From DASXUG01 sp964620425 (GTDB lineage Bacteria > Pseudomonadota > Gammaproteobacteria > Burkholderiales > Methylophilaceae): a stretch of DNA of 64,000 nucleotides. Below, in pieces: positions 14,546 to 23,015 of the stretch. Position 1 is the first letter of the stretch. Every line of letters starts with the position of its first letter. Both the position numbers and the translations under genes were made by a program. The stretch lies in the NCBI GenBank assembly GCA_964620425.1, contig CAZUGV010000001.1, positions 124,001 through 188,000 of the forward strand, written 5' to 3'. The notes below the pieces were generated by a model, which worked only from the letters and a program-made list of their open reading frames with translations, did not search any database and had not been told where the DNA came from.

Positions 14546-17389
14546 TTAATGCATGTCAGAGTCATCTATCTCATTTAAATCAAGAGTTTTCAATTTAGTT
14601 AATCCTGCCAATGCTGAAAAATCACTGATTTGATTGCCACGAATCATAAGCACTTCTAAATGAGGTAATTTAGCCAGCACGGATAAATCATGGATTTGAT
14701 TATTACTCAATGAAAGGCGCTCTAACTTGGACAGTCCAGCGAGCACGGATAAATCACTGATCTTGTTGTTGTCAAGAGAAAGGGACCTTAAGTCTGTTAG
14801 TCCTTTCAATGCTGATATATCGGCGATTTGATTGTTACTCAATGAAAGTTGCTCCAATTTGAGTAATCCAACCAGCATTGAAATGTCACTAATTTTGTTG
14901 TTGTTAAGTGAAAGGGACCTTAAGTCTGTTAGTCCTTTCAATGCCGATATATTGTCGATTTGATTGTCACTTAATGAAAGTCGCGTTAATTTGGTTTGTT
15001 GTGCAAGTACAGAAACGTTACTAATTTTATTGTTATCCAACACAAGATCATTCAAGTGGGCTAACCTGGGTAGAGGTGACAAATCACTCACTTGATTATT
15101 GGATAGCCCAAGATATGTCAACTGCTTCAATTCTGACAAGGCAGAGATGTCGCTAACTTGATTATCGAAAAGCGAAAGGTATCTTAAACGCGTTAATTGA
15201 GATAAGGCAGAAATGTCATTGATCTTGTTGCCCCCCAAAAAAAGCACTTGTAGCGTTTTTAAGCCTGCCAATGGTGATAAATCACTGACCCGGTTGTTTT
15301 CTATGAAAAGAAGCGTCAACTTTGTCATTTCTGCCAATGGTGATAAATCAGTAATTTGGTTAGAGTCTAGTGTAAGGTGGCTAACATTGGTTAAACCAGC
15401 CAGCGGCGATAAATCACTCACTTGGTTGTTTTGTAATACGAGATATTTTAATTTCAATAGTCTGGATATCACAGATAAATCAAACACCTCCACCATTGAT
15501 AAATCTAAATCATCCACACTTTCTAGCTTTTCTATCCCAAGCTTAAGTGCATCATATTCAGATTGCCACAACCGCTGAAGTAGTAGAGATCCATCAAAGT
15601 TACTTCTGTTGTAATTTTTTACATATGAACCCCATAGTAGCTCAATTATCTCTTTACGCTTGCTCTCACGAAGCTTTATACCGCTATCCATGACGATTGA
15701 AGCGAGCAAAGATTGTGTATCATCTCTGTTTTTTGTGTATGTTGAATTAGCTGGAAATAGTTTTTCAATATATTTTTCGACTAAACTGCTATTTTCTATT
15801 TGCTCGAAAAATAGAATAAAAGTTTCTTGCCACCAATCTAAGTTAGTTTTAGCAATCAAATCTTTCCATCGCAGCTGCTCTAAGTCCAATTTTGGCTTTA
15901 GAGCCCTAGCGGCGAAATACTCTAAAAAACTGAGGTGACTAAAACCGTATCGCTCTTCGTTATTTTCGCCTTTCCCTCGGGGTAAGAATAAACCACTTCG
16001 TTGAGCAAATTGAATTAATAAAAAGTCAATTTCTTCATTTAGCTCATCTTGTTTAATAGCAAATGCATTTAATTTTTGGGTTAGAATTTCTCGGACTTTA
16101 TTTTCTGAAATTAAAATTGAATTCTCCTCATCGTGTTCGCTGCGGTTGGTTTGCATGATAAGGGCTATTTCGCTTAACCAGTCACTCCGGTCAGCATAGT
16201 CAAAATTGTGAAGATACCCTCCTCCAGATTTAATGCCTCGAGCAGTATCTAAACCAACTAAGTAAGTTTCCGCAATTCGTTGATAAAGTTCTGCACGACC
16301 GTCCGGTAAACGTCCACGTCGAGCATGAATAAAACATATCATATTCAGCAATACAGGAGTACGCGACAAACGTCCTAAACCATCATTTTTCCTAGTGCGT
16401 GTTAAAAGTTCTTTTACACGTTTTTCGTGATTTCCATCGTGGTTAGGGTGATATTGCTTGTACCAATTACTGACAAACTGTTCTGCTTGACTATAAGTGA
16501 ATGGTGCAAGATAAAATACTGGCAATAATGTGTTTGTATTTCTTTGATCTAGCTTAAGCCGAATATCTAAAGTTGAGGTAGATGAATTCATATTACCTAC
16601 AAGGTCTATATCAATATTACAATTTTCAGAGTCAGTCTTACTCGGATCTGGACTTAGCCATAGACGTTGGTCAAAACCAACTACGCGAGAGCTAATCAAG
16701 AATTTGCAGTTTGGGTAATCATGCATCCCTTGTCTCACAGCATTAACAAGATGTTGACGCGTTTCTACATGGGTAATTTCATCCAAACCATCCAATAAAA
16801 TCAATGCCTGCCCACTATTGAGTAGCGTCTTTATAACATCAAAAGATTCAGGAAATTGCACAAAGGCTTGCATTACGTCTTGATTACGCTCGGTGAATAC
16901 ACGCCACAGATCGTCAAAAGATTTAATATCTTGCAGAGGTAATTCACGCAAAATTAAAGCAAAAGGAACTAGCTCTCCTAACTCCATTTTGGTTAAATTA
17001 TTATCACTATATGAAAGGGCAAGCATCAGCCAGTGAGCTAATGTGGTTTTACCAGCACCAGGGTCGCCCAATATAAAGCATCGAGGGTGCCGCTTTATCA
17101 CATCTACGATATTTTGCCAATTTGGTGTTGATTGTAACTCTGCGCTAATAATTTGCTCAGGTGCTAAATATCTATCAGAAAGGTGCGGGGGTACAAATAA
17201 ATCGCGTAAATAAATATTTTTACCCTTGTATAGTTCTGCAGCGTCGTCTAATGACAGCCCAAAATTATCCATTTTTTTGAACTTAAATTCGACCAGTTGG
17301 AAATACTTTACAAGTGCATGGGTATTCTTAGTGTCGATATAGCTATTTAAGTGATTTCTTTTTGCTGTTTCTAATTGAGATTTGATCAT
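14546..17389 (-). CDS. NACHT NTPase with C-terminal leucine-rich repeats (bacterial NLR-like)
   Basis: The 947-aa protein has a short N-terminal region (1-100, no recognised effector) that includes LRDLFVPPHLS. A NACHT NTPase follows, with Walker A GDPGAGKTT (108-116) and Walker B ALILLDGLDEI (195-205), then sensor and helical parts ending in the winged-helix segment FSHLSFLEYFAARAL. From about 625 to the end come 13 complete 22-residue SDS22/internalin-like leucine-rich repeats of the form LxxLxLxxNxIxDLSxLxxLx, plus partial units at both ends. This is the domain order of animal and plant NLR immune receptors and of bacterial NACHT anti-phage proteins. It starts 3 bp after the KAP NTPase stop without its own Shine-Dalgarno sequence, so translation is probably coupled. 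Defence is inferred from architecture and island context. Confidence 0.88.
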   Translation of the reverse strand: MIKSQLETAKRNHLNSYIDTKNTHALVKYFQLVEFKFKKMDNFGLSLDDAAELYKGKNIYLRDLFVPPHLSDRYLAPEQIISAELQSTPNWQNIVDVIKRHPRCFILGDPGAGKTTLAHWLMLALSYSDNNLTKMELGELVPFALILRELPLQDIKSFDDLWRVFTERNQDVMQAFVQFPESFDVIKTLLNSGQALILLDGLDEITHVETRQHLVNAVRQGMHDYPNCKFLISSRVVGFDQRLWLSPDPSKTDSENCNIDIDLVGNMNSSTSTLDIRLKLDQRNTNTLLPVFYLAPFTYSQAEQFVSNWYKQYHPNHDGNHEKRVKELLTRTRKNDGLGRLSRTPVLLNMICFIHARRGRLPDGRAELYQRIAETYLVGLDTARGIKSGGGYLHNFDYADRSDWLSEIALIMQTNRSEHDEENSILISENKVREILTQKLNAFAIKQDELNEEIDFLLIQFAQRSGLFLPRGKGENNEERYGFSHLSFLEYFAARALKPKLDLEQLRWKDLIAKTNLDWWQETFILFFEQIENSSLVEKYIEKLFPANSTYTKNRDDTQSLLASIVMDSGIKLRESKRKEIIELLWGSYVKNYNRSNFDGSLLLQRLWQSEYDALKLGIEKLESVDDLDLSMVEVFDLSVISRLLKLKYLVLQNNQVSDLSPLAGLTNVSHLTLDSNQITDLSPLAEMTKLTLLFIENNRVSDLSPLAGLKTLQVLFLGGNKINDISALSQLTRLRYLSLFDNQVSDISALSELKQLTYLGLSNNQVSDLSPLPRLAHLNDLVLDNNKISNVSVLAQQTKLTRLSLSDNQIDNISALKGLTDLRSLSLNNNKISDISMLVGLLKLEQLSLSNNQIADISALKGLTDLRSLSLDNNKISDLSVLAGLSKLERLSLSNNQIHDLSVLAKLPHLEVLMIRGNQISDFSALAGLTKLKTLDLNEIDDSDMH
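14779..14944. repeat. Near-identical 132-bp-period repeat in the LRR coding region
   Basis: A 34-bp stretch at 14779-14812 recurs exactly at 14911-14944, 132 bp away (two 66-bp LRR units). The surrounding sequence is also very similar. It encodes the recurring KGLTDLRSLSL(N/D)NNKISD block, showing a recent tandem duplication of a two-repeat module. Confidence 0.85.
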
Positions 17390-17392
17390 TGC

Positions 17393-18715
17393 CTAGACGC
17401 CTAAGAATGGAGTTATTTCGTCTGATGTTACAACGTCTAAAGCTATAAACAATTGATGCAAACGAAACACATTGCTGTCGCTGGGATTAGTTGGTAATAG
17501 GTTAGCTCCGTCATATGAAGGTTCAATGTCTTTCATCAGTTTCTTTGCTGCTTTATCTACTTCTGGATTTTTAGCAAAATTAACAATGCTTCGAATAAAA
17601 TCTGGATTTTTATTAAGCTGTTCGTTTAACTCGCGATGAAAGGTGTAAATAATGGCACCAGCCATGAGAACCGCATAGCCAAATTTAATATGGAGGTGAT
17701 TCTGGATTTGTCGATTGTGCTCTAAAAATACTGATTTTCGCAACATAACTGACAACCTATTGGCAAGGGCTTTGATTTTCCTTGGATTGGCTGGGAGACA
17801 GTCGAATGTTTCAACCACCAGTTTGATATTTGTACGATGCTGTAATGCCAGATCTGTTTTTTCCAGTTCAGTAAGATTGCCACTACCCACTAAATCTAGA
17901 AAGGCCAATAATTTTACTAAATACCCTGCCTTTTTCGTTATGTCTGGTAGCGGGAGATGATAAGTGTCTTGGCAGATTTTTTCCAAATATTCGCGGGCTT
18001 GGTGGCAACTGCTTTCATCTTTCAAATCAAGGGCTTTTTTTAGTGCCTGTTCAATCTGACGCTGATCAATGGCAAATATGACCACGCAGTTTTTTAAATT
18101 CAAATAAACCTTAATACCTTCCAGTAACTTTAGTGCAGCTTCTGGACTACATCGATCTAGGTCATCAATAAAGATAACCAGCTTCTTATTAGAGCCTGGT
18201 TTAACGTTACCTAGTATCTGATTAATTGCATCTTCTAAAACATTGCTGATATCATTTGTCAGTAACTGAGTTTGATATTTTGATTTTTCGTATTCTTCAC
18301 CAATTTTAGGGATGTCGACTAGCTTTGACGAGAAAATACCTCCACTAGCTATTTTGATGGTTTCGTCTAAAGTAGCTAACACTCCTAAGAAAGTAACTGT
18401 TGCAATTTTCTTAGCTTTTGGTATTGCATTCTGCATCGTACTAAATTTTTCACGTATTTGATGTAACAGCGCAACAACTGGGGTGGATTCATATTGATAG
18501 CGCCATGCTTCAAACCAGACAGGAACAACAACATCACCTAATTCCTTTTTTAATTGCATCAAACAACTTGTTTTACCTGTGCCCCAATAGCCGTTAATTG
18601 CAATTCCCTTGGGCGGTTCACAGTTTTTGATTACATTGGCGATATCCTTAACAAAGGCAGACTGATCGAAGCCATCATCTACTGTTGGGCTGTCATTATG
18701 TGATAAATTTGCCAT
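17393..18715 (-). CDS. KAP-family P-loop NTPase
   Basis: The 440-aa protein carries KAP features: Walker A GYWGTGKTS (42-50), the KAP-typical VPVWFEAWRYQYE soon after (65-76), and Walker B LVIFIDDLDRC (179-189). Next comes VVIFAIDQRQIEQAL, and LPANPRKIKALANRL is the sensor-like motif that follows in this family. A weakly hydrophobic insertion lies around residues 104-128. KAP NTPases are membrane-associated STAND-like ATPases linked to plasmid, phage and defence loci (RdrA of RADAR is a relative). It is the first gene of a two-gene operon with the NACHT-LRR protein, and the two probably act together. The specific role is unknown. Confidence 0.87.
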   Translation of the reverse strand: MANLSHNDSPTVDDGFDQSAFVKDIANVIKNCEPPKGIAINGYWGTGKTSCLMQLKKELGDVVVPVWFEAWRYQYESTPVVALLHQIREKFSTMQNAIPKAKKIATVTFLGVLATLDETIKIASGGIFSSKLVDIPKIGEEYEKSKYQTQLLTNDISNVLEDAINQILGNVKPGSNKKLVIFIDDLDRCSPEAALKLLEGIKVYLNLKNCVVIFAIDQRQIEQALKKALDLKDESSCHQAREYLEKICQDTYHLPLPDITKKAGYLVKLLAFLDLVGSGNLTELEKTDLALQHRTNIKLVVETFDCLPANPRKIKALANRLSVMLRKSVFLEHNRQIQNHLHIKFGYAVLMAGAIIYTFHRELNEQLNKNPDFIRSIVNFAKNPEVDKAAKKLMKDIEPSYDGANLLPTNPSDSNVFRLHQLFIALDVVTSDEITPFLGV

Positions 18716-18817
18716 GGACTGATTAGATCATTTAAAAATTACTAAATTAGCTTGGATTACAATTAAAGTAAAGATAACAAAAATTATCATGCTTTTTTCC
18801 TATTTTTGATAAATATT

Positions 18818-18837
18818 TCACTAATGTATCATAGTGA
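18818..18837. promoter_or_regulatory. Dyad in the divergent promoter region of the KAP operon
   Basis: TCACTA (18818-18823) and TAGTGA (18832-18837) form a perfect 6-bp dyad with an 8-bp spacer, in the 184-bp AT-rich gap between the KAP gene (-) and the gene at 18900 (+). It could be an operator, but a dyad this short can occur by chance. Confidence 0.35.
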
Positions 18838-18899
18838 CTGGTTGGCTGAGCTTTTGGAAAAAAATCTATTTTTGTGTAAGTTTCTAAACGAAATTCAAT

Positions 18900-19559
18900 A
18901 TGACCAGAAAATATTCGATAGATCTAACCAATATTGGCATTGAAGGAAGTGCCGCTGTTCTGGCTATTTTTGCCTATCCAGAAGCCAACAGCGATGGTGA
19001 TGTAAAACTTGCGAGTTTGCAGGCAACGCTGACCCACATGCATTACAAGGCTCGAGCCGAAATGGATCCAGACTGGGCGAATATTCCACTTCTCATCAAA
19101 CCGCTTTACGCCTTTCGTGATCAAAAACTCATCGACCAAGATCTTCGGCAAATAAAACGTCGCTTTAGAGACCGTGCGATTGCCGCAAAAATTGCAATGC
19201 CATTTCTGCAAGAGGTTGAATTGGGTCATCCCCCCGAACTGCCAACAGGGATAAAACAACTATCATTAGCGGCAATGTGCCAGTTTGTGCAGGATGAGGC
19301 AGAGCAGGGCGAAGCAAAAAATGTAGAAAACAGGATCTGGCGTATAAGTTTACCAGTCATTCACTTAGCTACTGCGACTGCTGTGATAATAGACCAATTA
19401 GAAAAAACAGGAGTAACTCAGCCTTCTTTTGCACATTTTCTAAATGATCCTAGCAAGATGAAAGCACTGATTACAACCGCCAATCAACATGCGGAGCTTT
19501 TTTATCAAAGCCGCTTAAACATCCAACCCGAAACATTGATCCAAGTTACTACCATTTGA
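18900..19559 (+). CDS. Uncharacterised 219-aa protein upstream of the ParB/methyltransferase cassette
   Basis: I do not recognise a domain. The protein is soluble-looking and helical, with a basic segment QDLRQIKRRFRDRAIAAKIAMPF (about 78-100), an acidic run QDEAEQGEAKNVENR and a C-terminal alpha-helical part. It starts at ATG 18900 without a clear ribosome binding site. It lies 113 bp upstream of the ParB-methyltransferase gene in the same direction and may be the first gene of that cassette. The combination with a terminase suggests a DNA-packaging or regulatory role, perhaps small-terminase-like, but this is guesswork. Confidence 0.6.
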   Translation: MTRKYSIDLTNIGIEGSAAVLAIFAYPEANSDGDVKLASLQATLTHMHYKARAEMDPDWANIPLLIKPLYAFRDQKLIDQDLRQIKRRFRDRAIAAKIAMPFLQEVELGHPPELPTGIKQLSLAAMCQFVQDEAEQGEAKNVENRIWRISLPVIHLATATAVIIDQLEKTGVTQPSFAHFLNDPSKMKALITTANQHAELFYQSRLNIQPETLIQVTTI

Positions 19560-19629
19560 TCTGAAGTGTTTCTACCTCAAATATCTTTCTTTTTTATGAA
19601 CTCGTTGCCCTTTTTATAAACTCATATAT

Positions 19630-19667
19630 TTGCTCCTGACAATTTTGTCAAAAATTCTAAGGAGCAA
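19630..19667 (+). promoter_or_regulatory. Hairpin that can mask the ribosome binding site of the methyltransferase gene
   Basis: TTGCTCCT (19630-19637) is perfectly complementary to AGGAGCAA (19660-19667), which contains the Shine-Dalgarno sequence of the gene starting at 19673. Between them lies a perfect inner dyad TGACAA-TT-TTGTCA (19637-19650). Folding would sequester the ribosome binding site, so translation control is plausible; the inner dyad could also be a DNA operator. Confidence 0.5.
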
Positions 19668-19672
19668 TTACG

Positions 19673-21031
19673 ATGTCAACACACTCACCTGATGCACTCA
19701 AAAAGCATCGCCCCGATTTAACCGTAATTAAAAAGCAGATCTCTGATCTTAAACCCGATCCTAAAAATGCACGGATACATAAAGACCGACAAATCGAGCT
19801 TCTTGCTAAAAGTATTAAAGCCTTCGGTTTTAACGTCCCAGTTTTAATCGATAACGACAACAATATTATCGCGGGTCATGGCCGACTACTCGCCTGCCAA
19901 AAGCTTGGCATCAGCGAAGTCCCCACCATCGCCCTTAGCAATTTATCTAAAGCGCAGCTAAAAGCCTTTATGATTGCCGATAACCGCCTTAACGAGATCG
20001 CTACTTGGGATGAACAATTATTAGGCGAAAGTCTGAAGGAACTTTCGCTTCTAGAACTAGATTTTGAGTTGGATGCGATTGGTTTCGAAATGGCCGAGAT
20101 CGATTTAAGAATTGATCAATTTGACCAAGAAGCTAATAAGCAAGAAGATGATATTGCACTTTCTGCCCCAAACCTACCCGCAGTTTCTAGTCTTGGTGAT
20201 CTTTGGCTATTAGGCACACACAAATTACTTTGTGGTAACGCGCTATTGAGTGATGATTACCAGAAATTGCTCGATGGACGCAAAGCAAATGTCGTGTTTG
20301 CGGACGCTCCCTTCAATGTCCCAATAAATGGTCATGTAACAAGCAATGGCCGTGTACAACATGCTGAGTTCAAAATGGCTGTTGGTGAAATGACAAGTGC
20401 GGAGTTTACCGAGTTTTTAAAGCGCATCTCTCTTAACTTGATCGCATTTAGCACTGATGGTTCTATCCACTTCCAATGCATGGATTGGCGTCATTTACCA
20501 GAGATATTGAGTGCAGGTAGCGTTTATACCGAGTTCAAAAACCTTTGTATTTGGAGCAAAGACAATGCGGGCATGGGGTCTCTATATAGAAGTCAGCATG
20601 AGTTAATCCTTGTCTACAAAAATGGTAAAGCTAAACACGTAAATAATGTGCAACTTGGCCAGTATGGCCGTTACCGCACCAATATCTGGAATTATCCGGG
20701 TGCCAACTCTTTTAGCCGTACCACCGAAGAAGGCGATCTCTCAGTATTGCATCCTACAGTAAAACCAGTCGCCATGATTGCTGATGCAATTTATGACTGC
20801 TCTAACAGAGGCGATATCGTGCTAGACCCATTCCTTGGTAGTGGCTCAACTTTAATTGCAGCCGAACGTACTGGTCGTCACTGCTATGGTATTGAACTAG
20901 ATCCGCTTTATGTTGATACCGCTATCCGTCGTTGGCAAAAGCATACTGGACTTAAAGCCGTCCATGCAGTTTCTGGACAATCTTTTGACCAGTTAGCAGA
21001 GCAAGCTGAACATGAGGTAGACCATGGCTAA
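19673..21031 (+). CDS. ParB-like N-terminal domain fused to a DNA methyltransferase
   Basis: The 452-aa protein has a ParB/Srx-type nuclease-like domain at about 15-110 (LKPDPKNARIHKDRQIELLAKSI, then NNIIAGHGRLLACQKLGI and MIADNRLNEIATWDE). A beta-class amino-methyltransferase follows: catalytic motif IV DAPFNVPI (about 210), LHPTVKP, and the AdoMet motif I LDPFLGSGSTLIAAERTGR near 385. The product is N6-methyladenine or N4-methylcytosine; the sequence target is unknown. Such fusions recur in phages and integrated elements beside DUF5681 and terminase genes. It overlaps the DUF5681 gene by 8 bp, so the cassette is an operon. No partner restriction enzyme is seen. Confidence 0.88.
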   Translation: MSTHSPDALKKHRPDLTVIKKQISDLKPDPKNARIHKDRQIELLAKSIKAFGFNVPVLIDNDNNIIAGHGRLLACQKLGISEVPTIALSNLSKAQLKAFMIADNRLNEIATWDEQLLGESLKELSLLELDFELDAIGFEMAEIDLRIDQFDQEANKQEDDIALSAPNLPAVSSLGDLWLLGTHKLLCGNALLSDDYQKLLDGRKANVVFADAPFNVPINGHVTSNGRVQHAEFKMAVGEMTSAEFTEFLKRISLNLIAFSTDGSIHFQCMDWRHLPEILSAGSVYTEFKNLCIWSKDNAGMGSLYRSQHELILVYKNGKAKHVNNVQLGQYGRYRTNIWNYPGANSFSRTTEEGDLSVLHPTVKPVAMIADAIYDCSNRGDIVLDPFLGSGSTLIAAERTGRHCYGIELDPLYVDTAIRRWQKHTGLKAVHAVSGQSFDQLAEQAEHEVDHG

Positions 21032-21434
21032 GGTATCTAAAGATGAATACAACATCGGCTATGGCAAACCACCAGAAGTCACACGCTTTAAAAAAGGCGA
21101 GTCTGGTAATCCCCAAGGCCGACCTCGCGGTAAGCGTAACGTGATGACGATTCTTGAAGATGTGATGTTCGCCAAAGTACAAGTGAGTGAAGGTGGGCAT
21201 CGTGTTAAAAAAACCAAGCTCGAAATCGCCCTTACTCAGCTTATCAATAAAGCCGCCAGTGGTGATCTTAAAGCGACAAAGATGTTGATTGCTTTGTGTT
21301 CACTACGTGCAGAGCACGAACCAGAAAGTAAAAACTCACCTGATCTTGTCGCCGATCGCGAAATGGCAATCAAGCTTGCAACACGCATGTGTGGGTTAAT
21401 CGAAAATTTAGATAAGGATAGCAATGATGAATGA
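21024..21434 (+). CDS. DUF5681 family protein
   Basis: The 136-aa protein opens MAKVSKDEYNIGYGKPPEVTRFKKGESGNPQGRPRGKRN (quoted in part as GYGKPPEVTRFKKGESGNPQ), the hallmark of DUF5681. A helical C-terminal part with LINKAASGDLKATKMLIAL follows. DUF5681 proteins regularly sit directly before a terminase large subunit and may act as a small-subunit-like DNA-binding partner; that role is inferred. It overlaps the upstream methyltransferase gene by 8 bp and the terminase gene by 11 bp, pointing to tight co-expression. Confidence 0.85.
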   Translation: MAKVSKDEYNIGYGKPPEVTRFKKGESGNPQGRPRGKRNVMTILEDVMFAKVQVSEGGHRVKKTKLEIALTQLINKAASGDLKATKMLIALCSLRAEHEPESKNSPDLVADREMAIKLATRMCGLIENLDKDSNDE

Positions 21435-22866
21435 TAAAAAAATAAGTGATGAAGAGCTCGGCGTTATGTTACGCACGGATCTAGGACTATTTATTGAACG
21501 CGTATTTATGCACCTCTATCCAAATCAACCATATTTGGGTAACTGGCATATTGAGCTAATAGCCTCGAAACTGGAAGATGTACTCGCTGGCAAAACTACA
21601 CGTCTCATTATCAATGTGCCACCGCGCTCATTAAAGTCAGTCACGGCCTCCATTGCCTTTGTCGCTTGGGCACTCGGGCGCGATCCCACCAAGCAGATTA
21701 TCTGCGCGAGCTATGGTCAAGATCTCGCCGATAAACTGGCGCAAGATTGCCGTAGTGTAATGCAAAGTGAATGGTACCGACGGTTGTTTGGTGTATATCT
21801 TGAAGGCAGTCGCCCTTCAATTGCTGACTTTAGAACAACCAAAGGGGGCGGGCGCTTTGCTACTTCGGTAGGCGGGGTGTTAACGGGTCGTGGTGCCGAT
21901 ATTATCGTGATCGATGACCCGCTCAAGCCAGATGATGCGTTGTCTGATGCCGAACGCCAGCGTGCCAATGACTGGTTTGATGGCACTGTGATGAGTCGTC
22001 TTAACGACAAAAGAACTGGTGCTATGATTATTATCATGCAAAGACTGCATATGGATGACCTAGTCGGCCATGTGCTCTCACTGGATGACTGGGAGCAAGT
22101 AGTTCTACCTGCCATAGCAGAGACTGAAGAGCACTTCAGTTATGAGAATGTATTAGGTAAGCACGAAATCGTTAGGTACCCAGGGGAAGCGCTACACCCA
22201 GAACGTGAGTCACTCAAAACGCTAGATAACATGCGTAGGATTATGACTGAGTACAACTTTGCAGGCCAGTATCAGCAATCACCAGTACCACTCGGGGGTG
22301 GTATCTTTAAGTTGGAGTGGATAAGCTACTATGCACCCAATGAACTCCCTGATAAATTCGACCAGATAGTCCAAAGCTGGGACACGGCTAACAAAGAGAC
22401 AGAAATGTCAGACTTTAGTGTTTGTATCACTGTTGGTGTGAAGGGTAATTATCGCTATGTATTGAATATATTGCGAAATCGAATGGAATTTCCATCGTTA
22501 AAAAAAGCAGTGGTTGAACAACATAATTTGTTTAAACCTAATATCATTCTAATTGAAGATAAGGCTTCTGGCACACAGCTGATTCAAGAACTACGCGCCC
22601 AAGGCCTCAGCAAAATTAAGGCATGTAAAACCGTTGGTGATAAGTTTACACGGGCTAATCCGCAGACTGCTGCGTTTGAAGGTGGCTTTGTAAAGCTTCC
22701 GCAGCAAGCACCATGGCTGGATGCATACCTGAGCGAACTTACTACCTTTCCTCGTGCAAAGTATGATGATCAGGTCGATGCTACTTCACAGATTTTGGGT
22801 TGGTTATCTGAAAATAGAGGTGTACCAGGGCTTATAATGTTTTACAGGAATTTAAATGACGAGTAG
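21424..22866 (+). CDS. Phage terminase large subunit (TerL)
   Basis: TerL is the ATP-driven motor and nuclease that packages phage DNA into proheads. In this 480-aa protein the atypical Walker A is PPRSLKS (66-72), Walker B is IIVIDD (160-165), and a coupling-type motif follows. The RNase H-like nuclease carries its acidic residues in QSWDTA, ILIEDKASG and YDDQVDATSQ. All key residues look intact and the length is normal for the family. No portal, protease, capsid or tail gene follows, so the terminase is an orphan here. It could serve a phage satellite that borrows the capsid of a helper, or be a remnant. Confidence 0.9.
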   Translation: MMNDKKISDEELGVMLRTDLGLFIERVFMHLYPNQPYLGNWHIELIASKLEDVLAGKTTRLIINVPPRSLKSVTASIAFVAWALGRDPTKQIICASYGQDLADKLAQDCRSVMQSEWYRRLFGVYLEGSRPSIADFRTTKGGGRFATSVGGVLTGRGADIIVIDDPLKPDDALSDAERQRANDWFDGTVMSRLNDKRTGAMIIIMQRLHMDDLVGHVLSLDDWEQVVLPAIAETEEHFSYENVLGKHEIVRYPGEALHPERESLKTLDNMRRIMTEYNFAGQYQQSPVPLGGGIFKLEWISYYAPNELPDKFDQIVQSWDTANKETEMSDFSVCITVGVKGNYRYVLNILRNRMEFPSLKKAVVEQHNLFKPNIILIEDKASGTQLIQELRAQGLSKIKACKTVGDKFTRANPQTAAFEGGFVKLPQQAPWLDAYLSELTTFPRAKYDDQVDATSQILGWLSENRGVPGLIMFYRNLNDE

Positions 22867-22910
22867 GTTGATAGACAAGCGGAGGTGGTGCTTTATTCAT
22901 CAGGCTTAAG

Positions 22911-22957
22911 CAGGCATAACGTGTATAGGGTCAACCCTGCCAACCTCGTTATGCCTG
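22911..22957. repeat. Nested inverted repeat after the terminase gene
   Basis: An 11-bp perfect outer stem (CAGGCATAACG at 22911-22921, complement at 22947-22957) encloses a smaller hairpin AGGGT-CA-ACCCT. It lies 45 bp past the terL stop. It may be a terminator without a U-tract or a recombination or attachment structure. Confidence 0.5.
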
Positions 22958-23015
22958 TTAACAAGTAAGGTACGGCCGTTTGAGGTAAAGCTTTACACAC
23001 AAGACCTCGCACAAC

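Noticed and set aside
22911..22957. Integron attC-like recombination site (GCATAAC ... GTTATGC).
   Set aside because: The core boxes miss the RYYYAAC/GTTRRRY consensus, the unit is too short (47 bp) and no integron integrase or cassette array is present.
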